From NCBI GenBank assembly GCA_029721435.1, contig CM056583.1, positions 70,364,120-70,428,119 on the forward strand: a stretch of 64,000 nucleotides of DNA. The letters run 5' to 3'. Shown here in pieces: positions 49,414 to 61,313 of this stretch; the first letter of the stretch is position 1; every line of letters starts with the position of its first letter. The notes below the pieces were generated by a model that saw only the letters and a program-made list of their open reading frames with translations, ran no database searches and was not told the origin of the DNA. Source of the stretch: Gymnothorax reevesii. Its lineage: Eukaryota > Chordata > Actinopteri > Anguilliformes > Muraenidae. A program made the position numbers and the translations under genes.

Positions 49414-50003
49414 GGGGGCCGCCAAGACAATGTTGACATAAAAAAATTTTTGAGGTATGTATTATGATTGGTCATTATAAGTGGAAAACTCATTGTAATA
49501 TATTTCTAAACTGTAAAAATGTAAATAATGTATATATGTATAATATATTGCAATAAATACATTGAAATTAATTAATACTATTGTTGTTATTCCGTGACAA
49601 TTTGCCTCTTGTATTCTGTGACATTGACTTTTTTAAATTTCTTGCCCATAAAGCAGGGTTAAAGTCAATATTTGTTTCAATAACTTACAGTATTAACAAA
49701 AAACACCTTAAATATGAACATATTGAAGTTTCATAACTTAACTATGATAGGAACATCCCTTCCTGGATGGTTAAACACAACATTTAAAAAACCACGTCTA
49801 TTTTGTGTAATTCCGTGACGGAGTAGTTTTTGCTTGATTCTTCGATGAAAATTTCTCAAAAAATATATTTTCACGAAATAATATTAAAGAACAAGTTAAT
49901 ACCTTCAATATGACATATTATACTTGATTTTATCTTATTTAGTTGTAGAGTTACAACCCAAAATGTAATGGGACTGTAATTCCGTGACAGCTTGGCGGCC
50001 CCC
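49414..50003. mobile_element. non-autonomous DNA transposon with TCAA target duplication
   Basis: Perfect 13 bp inverted ends GGGGGCCGCCAAG (49414-49426 and 49991-50003) flanked by identical TCAA (49410-49413 and 50004-50007). The interior is AT-rich and non-coding. It carries the word attccgtgac three times and attctgtgac once (near 49592, 49614, 49810 and 49978), three of them in the right two thirds. A 4 bp duplication excludes Tc1 (TA) and hAT (8 bp). The superfamily is unknown to me. Confidence 0.8.
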
Positions 50004-50404
50004 TCAAGCTGCATAATCAGACAATGTTTAGAAAAATATTAATTAAACAAAATGAAATATAATTCATTACTGCAGTCACATTACAAACATGGCTTCTTAA
50101 ATGTACCTGATAGCATCAGCAGGGTCCTGAGAACTAAGATTTTATGCTCAACCATACTTTGTTTTCTTTTATTATGCAATACACGTTCTGAGTTAAATCA
50201 ACTTTTACTGAGTCACATTGATGCCTAGCTTATCTGGCTGAGACAACTATTGCCAAAGTGAGGTTAATGTGAGTCCAGAAGAATTGATTTTACTCTGGCC
50301 CATTTACTGTGGGCAGGCAACTGTATATCTTTAGATTTTATGAATGGGAGAGTCTAAATGAGCTAATAACAATTTCCACATAATTAATAGTTTATTTTAG
50401 ATCT

Positions 50405-50640
50405 AATAATAATAATAATAATAATAATATTAAGAAGAAGAAGAAGAAGAAGAAGCAATAGGCCTATACGAGCAATTCTTAAATCAACATTTGCAAAGTT
50501 CTTGACCGTTTTTTTTTTTCAATTTTTTTTTCTATCACGTAGGTCACCTATTGAACATGAAAGCCTACCTCCTTGTTATAAAACTGGAAAAAGGCCGACC
50601 ATCCTCTAATTTGTAAACAAACAAACAAACAAACAAACAA
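50405..50640. repeat. cluster of short microsatellites (AAT)n, (AAG)n, (AAAC)n
   Basis: (AAT) about 50405-50429, (AAG) about 50432-50455 and (AAAC) about 50615-50640. Confidence 0.95.
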
Positions 50641-50913
50641 ATAAATAGAATAATAGTATAACGATACTAACAAACAGGATGAAACTCAGTCTGACTTTAT
50701 AAATTATGGCATTGTCGGGTTATTCATTTAATTAGGCAATTAATGTTGCTAATAAGGATACGAAGGGGAGGCTGTTCGCAGCTAGCTTTTTGGTAAACTG
50801 ATTTCATATCATCAGTGAGGATCTCATAATGCCCACATGTGCAAAAAGACTAAGATGGCCGTGGGTGGGGCAAACTTTCCCTACGTAAGAAATTTTTTAC
50901 GTCATTGTCTTAC

Positions 50914-52100
50914 CTTCAACCAGTAATTTGCCTTAGAAATCGTTGTCAAAATTAATAGTCACGGCTTCACATACAATCCTTCAGTCGTTTCCTCCTCCCT
51001 TCCTTTCAACGTCCACGACCCCAGTCGTATTTCCTCTGCTCTTCAAGCATTTGAATTCAGCGTCAAGAACCCGCGATCACTCTCGCTTCAACTCCGTTGC
51101 TACCTTGCGTTCACGTCGATGGAACTTGACCCAGTCATCAGTCATCGCAATCCAGCTCAGACGTTCGCAGACCACTGTGGCCAAACACAGCTGATCATCC
51201 ACCGTCCCAGTTGCTATGTTGAAAGAAGAATGCAATGCTTGAATACGCCAAATTTTAAAACAACATTTCGGCAGAGGGTGGTTGATTATTAGTGTGTTTG
51301 TGTTATGGTGCTGATGCGAGTTTCCATGTTTTTGTTTTTTTTTTTTCCTTCTTATCTTTGTTTCTTTGTCAGAAGGTGCTTATACGGGCGAGTTAATTTG
51401 ACTCTTCTCACAAAGGGGATTGTTGATTTAAATTAGGCCTATTTCCAAGTTCCAGCAAACATAGCCTAAATGTAATAACACGTGTAAGCTTTCTTATCTT
51501 ACACGCGGGTATCAATATTGTTGTCTATATAGCACGGACTATTGTAAACGGCCAACAATTTATCATAAATTAATCACGCCCTTCTGCTTACTCCACAAAA
51601 GCTCTACAAAAATCAGACGGTTAAACTATTAATAGCATACTGATTACTTTTCTTAATAATATTCATCAACGATATAGCATACATCGGATACATTCAAAGC
51701 AATCCTTTCTTTCACCGAAGCCCTTCCAAATGTGTATATGATTTCTTCCATTTTTTCCTATTGTATTTGTATTCAATTCCCGCATTGTCTGCTTGCAAAG
51801 CGAGACTGTCATCTCACCATTATTTGCCCGGAGAGTTCAGCCCTGGCCTCTCTGGTGGCGTTGCCTCTGAGGTTGCTGCGCCCAGTTGTATCAGCTCTTG
51901 TTCAGCGAGACAAGGCCGCCCACTTCGCCGTCACTCACCATCACTGCCACACCCCTTCATTCATAAAGTCGATCAGCAAGCAGCCTTTGCCTGCTCAAAG
52001 ACGGGCTGGTCCTCGACCACGGCACTGAGCTCAGTGAAGGTTCAATTTTACTTAGCGGTTCTCTGGACAAATGCGGCAATATTCGACGCCTAGCAATCGT
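50914..52100 (-). promoter_or_regulatory. CpG-rich promoter-like region with candidate non-coding exon
   Basis: CpG is dense at 50945-51190 and again at 51830-52100, compared with depleted flanks. On the minus strand a strong donor (GAAG|gtaaga) closes the first patch at 50914/50913. This would suit a first exon transcribed toward rhobtb2, either a distal rhobtb2 start or an unseen gene. Frames of about 60-110 codons on both strands here look like composition effects. Confidence 0.35.
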
Positions 52101-52363
52101 CCAGCACGAATGCCACTCCAAATTAAATTTTGCCAACGACAATTAAGCATATTATTGAACGCTGGCTTTTGACGATATAGACCTTCTCTTACATCTGTGA
52201 AACAATGACTAACATGATACGATCAAACTTACTTAGGTAGGCTAAAGTGGGACAACTTTCAAAAAAAAAAAAACCTATTAGAATTGTGAGAAAATAATAA
52301 AGCTTCAACGTACAAAGCCTGTCAGTAACTGAAATAATTATCTTAGAAAGCTTTCAACTAAAT

Positions 52364-52625
52364 GTGCGGTGGCATGGGGGTGCATTCAGTAGCTCTGCTA
52401 CCTGACAGGAAGACGGTAGCGGGATCAAATCTAGCCTTAGGCCTTTCTGCTGGAGGTTGCGTGTTCTCCGCGTGTTTGTGAGGGTTCCTCCTGGTACTCT
52501 GGTTTCCACCCAAAGTCTAGAAATATGTATGCCAGGCTAATTGGAGACTCTAATGTCCCATTTGTACGAGTGAAGACAGTGACTTAAGTTGTCAGCTGAC
52601 CTGTAGGTTCTCTGTTAAGCATTGG
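52364..52625 (+). repeat. fish SINE-like repeat (ggcg-cagt head), copy A
   Basis: Ordered words from a familiar vertebrate repeat: a tRNA-like head (gtggcatggg ... gatcaaatc), then ttgcgtgttctcc, gtgtttgtgagggttcctcc, tggtttccacc and attggagactctaatgtcc. It is worn. Confidence 0.65.
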
Positions 52626-52922
52626 CATACATGAAAAGTCACGACAGATTCATACTTATTTAACTGTCAGCACACAGAAAAGATGATTACCAGCCATGTA
52701 GGGTTTTTTTTTTTTAATTATTTATGGGCCCTTGAGGCTATCAGATAGAAAAGAAGCAGGTTAGCTTTCGGAATTTTTTCACAAAGAGTGTCTTTAAGAT
52801 GGAGCAGGCATCACCACATTCTTAAGTGATTTTAAAAATGCATATTTGCTCCTCTGTGTCCCGTGATATGGAAAGCACATGTGAGGTGAATTATTCTCAC
52901 TTTGAAGGAGCTTGCTATTGAT

Positions 52923-54215
52923 CAAAACCCCATTTCTGACAAGTTGGGACAATATGAAACATGCACACCGAGGTAGAATGCAATTATTTATAAAATATCC
53001 TTGGAATGTATTCATGTGAAAATACTGCAGAGACAAGATCATTAATGTATTTACTTCTCTACCTTATTTTTTTGAAGAAAATTGTTCATTCCAAATGTTA
53101 TGCTTTCAACACATTCCAGATAAGTTGAGACAGGGGTGTGTTTTCCATTTTGTTACATCACCTTGTCTTTTAACAGCCCTCAAAGTAATTGTTTGGGAAA
53201 GTGAAGACACCAGTTGTTTCATTTTCAAAGGATTCTTCAAATGGTTTACACCTTTCTTCAAAAACTGCATATGTTCAACGGGGATCAAGTCTGGACTGTG
53301 GGTAGGTCAGTCAAGCGGCCTCGCTGTCTGATAACGATCACAATGTCGTAACACATGCTGAATGTGCAGTGGCGTCCCTGAAAAGACATTATCAAGAAAA
53401 TCATGTCTGTCACCAAAATGAATGATGTTTTTTTTTTAGCTCCTATGGCACCCACTCAGATATTCATGTTTCCTATGCAAAGATGCAAACACACCAAAGT
53501 ATAATGACAAACACTGACTTTTGACCCTATGTTAGAAACAACAGGGATAGTCCTTCTCTTCTTTGGCATGAACAACACAATGTCAATTATTACCATGAAC
53601 AGATTGAAAGATTCACTGGTCCAATAACAGTACCTGCTTTCACTGGACTTTAGTCCAATTAAGATAAATTCAAGCCCAGGGAACACAGCAGTGTTTTTGG
53701 ACATTTTTGAGACAAGGCTCCCCTAGTGAATAGTACAGTTCTCACTGGCATTTATGACTGCAATAATAAATGGTGTTTAATGGAGAAGATTTTCCAAAGT
53801 AGTCCCAGCCCATGTTGTTATATCCAACCAAAAATCATGTCAGTTTTTAGTCCAGTGCCACTAAGAGGAACTCAGTATTAATTGCAAGCTCATCCCTTAC
53901 AAAGAGATTTCAAATGCCAATAAGAATATTTTGCTATTTTGAGAGTGTTGTTCTGTTCTTTTTTTCTTGATGCCTTTAAATAGTTTTATGATTCAATCAT
54001 GGTCACAAGCCTTGACCACACATTGCTTATAACGAACTGGGCTTTTTGTTGATGCTCTTTTTATATACAAGTATGAAAGCATCACACGTTCAACACCTGT
54101 GCACTCAATTCTTAGTATTCAAATACTTTCCATGTCTTATATTTCCCTGTTTGAATCATTTTGGAATGTGTTACTGGCATAAAATTCAAATCACCATGTA
54201 TTTCCAACCAAAAAT
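52923..54215 (-). mobile_element. degenerate Tc1-like copy, same lineage as the intact element
   Basis: The left end starts caaaaccccatttctgac then aagttgggac, and blocks such as tgcagagacaagat, tgttacatcacctt and gtttgggaa follow in the same order and strand as in the 7237-8827 element. The transposase is destroyed by many stops and gaps. The right end is only partly recognisable. Confidence 0.7.
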
Positions 54216-56660
54216 TAAGTTCATATGGTAAAACAAAATTAATATTATGACTGTTTCCATTTTATTGCCGGTAAAGGATGATTTACAAACCACTGCTGTC
54301 TTTTTTTACTGGTCTTTTCTATATCTTTCCTGCTTTTGCAGCAATGCTGTAATAAATTGGTTACCGCACTGTGTAGAGAGAGACAGCTAAGAGCACGTTC
54401 AACATATGCAACTGAGGCAACATCTAGTTCAAGAAATATCTGGGCCCAGGTGGCTTGACAGCACATGTATACAAAAATATGTGTCTTCTCTTGCCAGATG
54501 GATTTACCTAGAATTATACTGACCACATGTAAACTCTGACTGGCTTGAGTACATTACAGTCATTCTATGTAAATTGTTATGTCCGGTGGCCTCAAAGCTC
54601 TGCCAACACTATTGGCCATTCCTTGAATAATGTAAAATTGAGGAGGTTTGAAAGATTTCAGTGGAGTCTGACTGCAAGCTGCTCAGGTCGAAGGGAGAAA
54701 GTGCTGAGTGGAGCTTTGGAACGGCTTGCGTAGGCTGAATCAAACAAAATGTGGGTGGCCTGTGCCACTAAACAGATGAACAGAGCTGTTAATCCCAGCC
54801 AGATTAAATTTGCTCAGCACTCTCAGTGTCCTAAAACATTGCTGTGCCTATCTTCACAATGTGTCCCTAACTTCGGTCGAAAGCCTGTCCATTGTCTGTC
54901 CTGATCTCCCGCAACAAAAGGCCATTATAGCGCTGCCAATTGGCTGCGAACAATTGTACACAAAAACAGGGCACGTGTGAAGACTAACCTCGACTGTTCT
55001 CATTGTGAGCCTTATTTGTATCTTCATTATCTCTACAATTCGCCATATTATTTGTCCCACAGACACATTGTCACTAATATTCAATAGTCATCACAGTGGG
55101 TTGCAGAAATGTACAGTAAATCATTCATTACCACGAGACACGTATTGGACATTGTAAGCCTCATTGAATAATACAAAAAACCCTGGCAATGGGAAGCCTG
55201 ATCCTATGATCGTGTCACTGGGCAACCATGAAGCTAAGAGTCTACAAAAAGTTCTCAATGTACTTTTACCCTTTTGCTGTTAACACATGAGACCATAGTT
55301 AGCAATTAAGTACAGATGTGACACCTCAGTCTCAGAGTCTGTGTCGGAGCAAATTGGGGATTACAACCTCAAATGCATCGGCCATCACAGGCATTAAGGC
55401 TCCAGGTGTCTGTATCTGGACCAAACGCCGAGGATCGAAAGAACTTGGCTTACACAGGCATTTGCCTGCAGCCAAAAACTCTGTTTTTAGCAAAACCGAA
55501 TCTTAAGGGGTGTCATTGGCCTAAGACTCGCCTGTCACTGAGACTGAGAGCTAAGAATAAATGTGAAAAGAAGAACCCGCTTTATTGCGCGGCAGTCTCA
55601 CTTTTCCAGCTGCACTTTGTGGTCACTATGGAAACAGTGATGAGTGCGGCTGCTACCCTGACATTCTTGTGCAATCTTGTTAAAGATTACCCGCATTTCC
55701 ATTCTTTGTTTTTCTTTGTGACACAAGCATCCAATCATATAGTGGAATGGTGTGTTTGTGTGTGAGCGAGAGGGAGACAATAGCGTCAGAGAGAACATGT
55801 TTATGGAAATAGGAGAGCGGGGTGTCTGCCATAATATCATCACAGTCCACATCATTATTCGCTTTCCAATTTTGCTCTATTGCTTAATAAAACCAGTGCT
55901 ACCACAGTATGGTCTGCAAGTTTCCATTCAGTATGTTCAACATTGTGAAGCCAATGCATAGCATTGAATGCAGTATTTTTTGTAGATTCGAACCATGCAC
56001 TTTGCAGCCTGTTTTGACCTTCCTTTAAGTAGCACAAGAAAGAAAACCCAGAGGTGGTCCTGAAATGTATTTCCATGTCTTCATTACAGCAAAGATACAG
56101 AGATGGGAAATTTGTGAAGAGAACAGATGGGGGACATATTAATGGAAAAACGAACAGAAACCCTCTTAATAAGATGTCGGGCTTTCACAAGCTGCCAGAT
56201 CAGCTTAAATACACCTTAGCCAAAAGTCCGTAAGTGTCTATAACTTTTTGTGGAGCTCAGGCCACTGTCATTGTGCAAGAGACCACTCCCATGATGGTAG
56301 ATGTGCTTTTTCACAGGACATAAAGGAGATCACTTGGAATAACTCATTTTGTGATGACCCTTCCAGCTTTAAGGAAATGAATAGACCAAAATCATGCCAG
56401 GAAAATAAACTGAAGCATCTGTATTTGTCAAGTTTGTCCACTCATTTATTCAGCTTTTCCCCCAGAATTTGTCACTCATCCATACATACAGTGGCATCCA
56501 TCATCCCTGGAATTCACCACTCTTGAATGTGTTTCATCGGCCATAGAATTTTTCACAGCCTTTCTGATCTGACTGGCCATCCATTGGCCCGATTGTAACT
56601 AATCACAGTCCCAACTTCACATTCTAAGTATAAACACCTCACCCCTAGGCAGAATGGCAG
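54216..56660. other. gene-free stretch
   Basis: The longest frame is 130 codons (55373-55765, plus), resembles nothing I know and has no neighbouring splice logic. The part around 55310-55700 is less AT-rich than its flanks. Confidence 0.55.
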
Positions 56661-56920
56661 GATGGGTGGCGCAGTTGCCTGACAACATGGGTACAAATCC
56701 AAGCTTTCCACCTAGTGCAATTTTTAGAAGTTGTGTTTACGAGGGTTTCCTCAAAGTACTCTGGATTCCTCCCACATTCCAATAACTAGGATGTCCGGCT
56801 AAATGTCCATTGGTGTGTGTGTGTGTGTGTGTGTGTGGTCCGTGATCCCCATGATGGTTTGGCAAACCGACCAGGGTATGTTCCTGCCTCTTACACATTA
56901 AATGCTGAGATTCCACAGCA
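56661..56920 (+). repeat. fish SINE-like repeat, copy B, with (TG)n
   Basis: Same word order as copy A: ggtggcgcagttgcctgac head, then gagggtttcctcaa, tggattcctcccacattcc and ggatgtccggctaa. A (TG)13 run at 56812-56837 has expanded inside it. Confidence 0.65.
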
Positions 56921-58424
56921 ATAAAATGTTCTGGGAGAGGAAGCTAAAATTAGGCATTTATTTATTTGTTTGTTTACTTATTTGTTGTTGTGTTTGTTTG
57001 TTGGATTGTTTTCACTTGGTATTCCCAATCCCATCTGAATCTGAAATGTCCAATTAACAAGCAAAGTATAAACATGCTCGTAGTTGACTCTTGCTGCCAT
57101 CTAGGGAGGGGGCAGACTGATTGCAGTTCTCTAAACTCGCTGCTTCTTTTCACTGTTTCAAACATTGCAACACAGAACAGGGGCAGAGGAAATTCAATCA
57201 TGTGCCAGCTTAGACTGCAACGGATGAGCTCCCGGATGGCCAAGAAGAGGCACTTCAGCAACAAACTATGTTAGCCCAAATCGACTGTATTTTTTCAAAC
57301 CTTGATTTAACCTGGGAAAGTGCTATGGAGAACATGTTTCTCTTTTTCAAGGAGACTTTTTTTAGATAGAACAGTTGCAACTGAGGAATTTTGAACTTAA
57401 GGGCCCAAAGGGCTGAAGAGCCCAATGGCAGGGTTCTTCCCAACTTCATCTTTCCAGATCAAGTCAGAATGCCAAGCCCCTCTGAGGAGCTTGAGCCAGC
57501 AACTCTCCTGCAAGGCTACCCTGCCTTCCCATTTCCCTGAACAGTGCAAAGCAAATTATGTACTGGCCTCACAAGGTTGCCGGCTGCAGTCGGCACTTGT
57601 TGGATCCAATCCAATGCCATAGAGGTCAATCTGCACTACAAGCGGTGCCTTTACCAAGTGAGCCAGTCTGGCAGCCCTTGCAAACATATTTTTAACATGC
57701 TTTTAGACTTTATGGCAGCCAACATTCTTAGATAGAGATTCATTATATGAAAGTCCAAATGAAAACTTTTTATTTGATATGCATTCAATGCAAATCATAA
57801 TTTTATCGTGGGGACATGTATCCTATTTTAAATGTTGAAGCGATATAGCATTGTGCTATTGTGGTCAAAATCACAGTAAATGCAATGCGATGTCCCGTGT
57901 TTTCAAGATCAGGTTACGTCCATACAAAGCATAATGTTTTCTCCACTTTCTGATTAAGGCAGTGATCGAATTGACCAAGCCACTATAATAGGCAACCATC
58001 TTGCCACACACAAGCAGAAAAGTTGTGCGCAGGCATATAAATGATGCAGTAATTTTAATTATACAAAAAAGTACATAACTGTGTATATGTAATGAATATT
58101 CAAGAGGAGGAGGTGCCCATCAAAAGACAAGGTTCTTACATTGTACATGGTGCCATTGAAGCTGCATCAACTGGGTTATTGAGTTATTTTTGCTCAGGAC
58201 CTGAGTAGTCCAATTTGAGTTCTTAAGTGACCATTGGGGTCACAATGTGTACCTCATTACACATGAATGATCATTATGTAACTCAACAATTAGACTCTCA
58301 TCAATCCATATTGAGTACAACATATGGGATTAGGAGTTGTGCAAGTACAGTGGTTGAAATGAAGGAGGGGTTGTCTGCCCTGTATAAAGGCATGACAAAA
58401 GCCACACAAAAAACATTTTTAAGT

Positions 58425-58740
58425 GTCATAATGCCACGTCTGTCAACTGAACAACGGAACACGGCCCTGGGTATGCTAGAGGCGGGAGTAAGTGCCTGGC
58501 ATGTGGCTCACTGTTTTGGGTGTATTATGTCCAACATCAGTACATTTTGGGTGTAGTATGGCCAACTGGGACAAGCTCATTCATCAAGAGTACCCAGACC
58601 TAAGAGCAACTCCGGAATGCACAACAGGCAGAGTGGTGACATCTTTCCCAAGACAACCTAAGACGCTTAGTCAGGTCCATGAGGAGAATGTTGTTCTGCT
58701 TGTGTGGATGTTCGTGGGGGTCACACCCGATACTGACTCT
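58425..58740 (+). pseudogene. Tc1-like transposase remnant, internally deleted
   Basis: The frame beginning MPRLSTEQRNTALGMLEAG at about 58432 resembles the N-terminal helix-turn-helix of Tc1-like transposases. A worn block like the DNA-binding linker follows in another frame. A piece near 58716-58740 (ggggtcacacccgatactgac) resembles the usual C-terminal end. The catalytic core between them is missing. I find no convincing inverted ends. Confidence 0.6.
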
Positions 58741-59010
58741 TCTTTTGAGTTCATTTTTAAACGTGTGTTCCATTCAATCTTGTTATGATTCTTCATTTTC
58801 AACTTGTGCTCGTTATGTTTAATGCATCTGTTTATTATTGTCCAAATCAGCCCATTAAAACATTTAATTCATCAAAGTCAACCCACCCAACATATTTGAA
58901 TTGTTGAAATAAGAAAATAAATTTGAGTCACAAAATTATTAGACTCCACACTGGTGTTGCGTTTTCATAGCCTCTGAGTAATATATATATATATATATGC
59001 AGTATATATA

Positions 59011-59177
59011 CAACCCCAATTCTGAAATAGTTAGGACGAAGTGTAAATTATGAATAAAATCAAAATGCAATGATGTTCAGATCACATGAGCCAATTAGAA
59101 CATAGATAACATTTCAAATGAAACTGAGACATTTTACATTTTTACACTTTGTCCCAACTATTTCGAACTTGGGGTTG
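59011..59177. mobile_element. Tc1-derived MITE in a TA microsatellite (167 bp)
   Basis: Inverted ends of about 37 bp (CAACCCCAA..., ...gaaatagttgggac on the right arm) closely resemble the ends of the Tc1 lineage at 7237. It is embedded in runs of TA, the target of that superfamily. Confidence 0.75.
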
Positions 59178-59178
59178 T

Positions 59179-59181
<3 letters not shown>

Positions 59182-59233
<52 letters not shown>
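59182..59233. repeat. (TA)26 microsatellite
   Basis: Perfect TA run adjoining the MITE. Short frames of Tyr-Ile repeats over it are artefacts. Confidence 0.98.
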
Positions 59234-59238
<5 letters not shown>

Positions 59239-59451
59239 TAAGTATGTTATGGCTCGCATACATTAAAAACGGGCCACTAATATATCCTGTATTGGCCGAC
59301 CCTGTATAGGCTGGGTTCAGCAGGTGCACAAGCAGTCGCAGACCTACCATTTAGTTCTTTAATGAGTCTTGAAGTCACGTACTTCAGAAGTCACAGTCAT
59401 AATAGTGTCATGATAGCACAACATACTTAACCAATTAATTAAAATATTATA

Positions 59452-59551
59452 AATTGCTTATTTTCGCATTGCCTTGGTATTGGCCTGAGGGTCGGCGTAT
59501 TGTCGCCAATACGACGACCCACAGGCCAATAGCAAGGCAAAATAAGCAATT
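59452..59551. repeat. 100 bp hairpin palindrome
   Basis: Arms of about 47-50 bp, with a short loop near 59502-59507. The shared arm words are aattgcttatttt, attggcctg and gggtcg. Mismatches and one 6-7 nt gap occur. It lies 17 bp left of the next Tc1 element. Confidence 0.8.
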
Positions 59552-59568
59552 AATAACATTTATATACA

Positions 59569-61180
59569 CAGTATCTCACAAAAGTGAATACATCCCTCAC
59601 CTTTTGACAATTAATTTATTATATCTTTTCAAGGGACTGTGTTACAGTAATGAAACTTGAATATATTCTTGAGTAGTCATTGTACAATGTGTAACAGATT
59701 TAATGTACTGTCCAAATAACTGAACAATCAGTCACTATTTCCAAAATGGGTGGCAACAAAAGTGAGAACACACCCCAAATGGTAATGGTCAACCAAGCAA
59801 TGAAACATGTCTTATTCATCATGTTCATGATTTGTCTGTTCGACTGGGCCATATGAGGTTGTGTAGCATGTGTTGAAGGTTTAAATTGTGGTGCTATGGG
59901 TGCAATGCTCTCATTCTGGTCACTGGATTGTCAACATGGTACCTCATGGGAAAGAGATCTCTGAAAATCTGAAAAAGAGAATTGTTGTTCTCCACAAAGA
60001 GGGTCTAAGCTACAAGAAGATCTGTGAAACCATGAAATTGAGCTACAGCACGGCGGCCAAGGTTATTCAGCAGTTTTCCAAGGCAGGTTCTGCTCGGAAG
60101 AGGCCTTGTCAGGGTCGACCAAAGAGGTTGAGTCCTCTTGTTCTGCGTCAGATGCACAAGTTGACATCAGAAAACAGATTCAGGAGTGCTGGCAGTATTG
60201 CTAATGAGTTTGCAGCAGTGAGAGAACTGTCAGTCAGTGTTCAGACCATACGCCGTGCTCTGCACCAAGTCGGTCTGCATGGCCGTCGGACAGGACGGAA
60301 ACCTCTTCTGAAGCAAGCCCACAAGAAAGCCCGAAAACAATTTTGCTGAAGACAATCAGACCAAGAACACAAACTACTGGAACCATGTTCTGTGGTCTGA
60401 AGAGACCGAGATAAACTTGTTTGGCTCAAATGGTGTCCAGCATGTGTGGCGGCGCCCTGGTGAGGAGTACTAAGACAAGTGTGTACTGCCTACAGTCAAA
60501 CATGGTGGTGACAGCATCATGGTCTGGGGCTGCATGAGTACTTCTGGTCCTGGGGATCTGTGCTTCATTAATGGAATAATGGATTACAACATGTACTGAG
60601 ACATTCTGAAGCAGAACATGATACCCTCCCTTCGAAAACTGGGCCACACGGCAGTTTTCCAACATGATAACGACCTCCAAGGTGACAACTGCCTTCCTGA
60701 AGAAGTTGAAGGTGATGAAGTGGCCAAGTATGTCTCCAGATCTGAATCCCATTGAGCACCTCAAGAGGAAGGTGGAGGAGCAGCAGGTGTCCAACATCCA
60801 CCAGCTCTGTGATGTTGTCATGGAGGAGTGGAGAAGGATCCCAGTAACAACCTGCACAGCTCTGGTGAATTCCATGCCTTGGACAAGCAAAGCATTGCTG
60901 AACAACAATGGTGGTCACACTAAATATTGACTCTTTGGACACAATTTGGCATGATGATGTAGAGGTATATTCACTTTTGTAGCCACCCATTTTTGAAATA
61001 GTGACTGTTTGTTTGGTTATTTGGACAGTGCAGTAAATTTACACTGCTACATATATTGTACAATGAATAGGCCTACTCTAGAATGTATTCAGGTTTAATT
61101 TCTGTAACACTGTCCCTCAAAAAGATATAATAAATTAATTGTCAAAGTGTGAGAGGTGTACTCACTTTTGTGAGATACTG
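59569..61180 (+). mobile_element. Tc1-like transposon, fifth lineage, with broken transposase
   Basis: The ends are inverted repeats beginning CAGTATCTCACAAAAGTGA, with a second internal copy of the acaaaagtgagaaca motif near 59756-59772 as in IR/DR-type ends. TA is present after the right end (61181-61182); the left flank is ca. Length is about 1.61 kb, full size for the family. Confidence 0.9.
59936..60930 (+). pseudogene. Tc1-like transposase pseudogene
   Basis: The first segment (59936-60349) is open and encodes the helix-turn-helix region (LSYKKICETMKLSYSTA) and a basic linker. It ends early because a T run at about 60340-60345 is one base longer than family norm. Beyond it the core continues in another frame with an in-frame stop near 60470 and further breaks. 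The first catalytic Asp is Glu (WSEET), while QHDND with the second Asp remains. The product could not be an active transposase. Confidence 0.85.
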
Positions 61181-61191
61181 TACATATATGC

Positions 61192-61313
61192 ATATATATA
61201 TATATATATATATATATGTATTATGCATGTATGTATAAATAAAGAGAAAGAGTGGGTTTCAAATATGAAAGACTGAAAGTGCCCAAATAAAATTATTATT
61301 ATTATTATTATTA
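61192..61313. repeat. (TA)n and (TTA)n microsatellites
   Basis: TA run at 61192-61217 and an ATT/TTA run at 61292-61313, both just right of the Tc1 element. Confidence 0.95.

Noticed and set aside
55373..55765. 130-codon plus-strand frame
   Set aside because: No recognisable motif, no splice context and a length compatible with chance.
59114..59350. Frames with Tyr-Ile repeats on both strands
   Set aside because: Translation of the (TA)n microsatellite.
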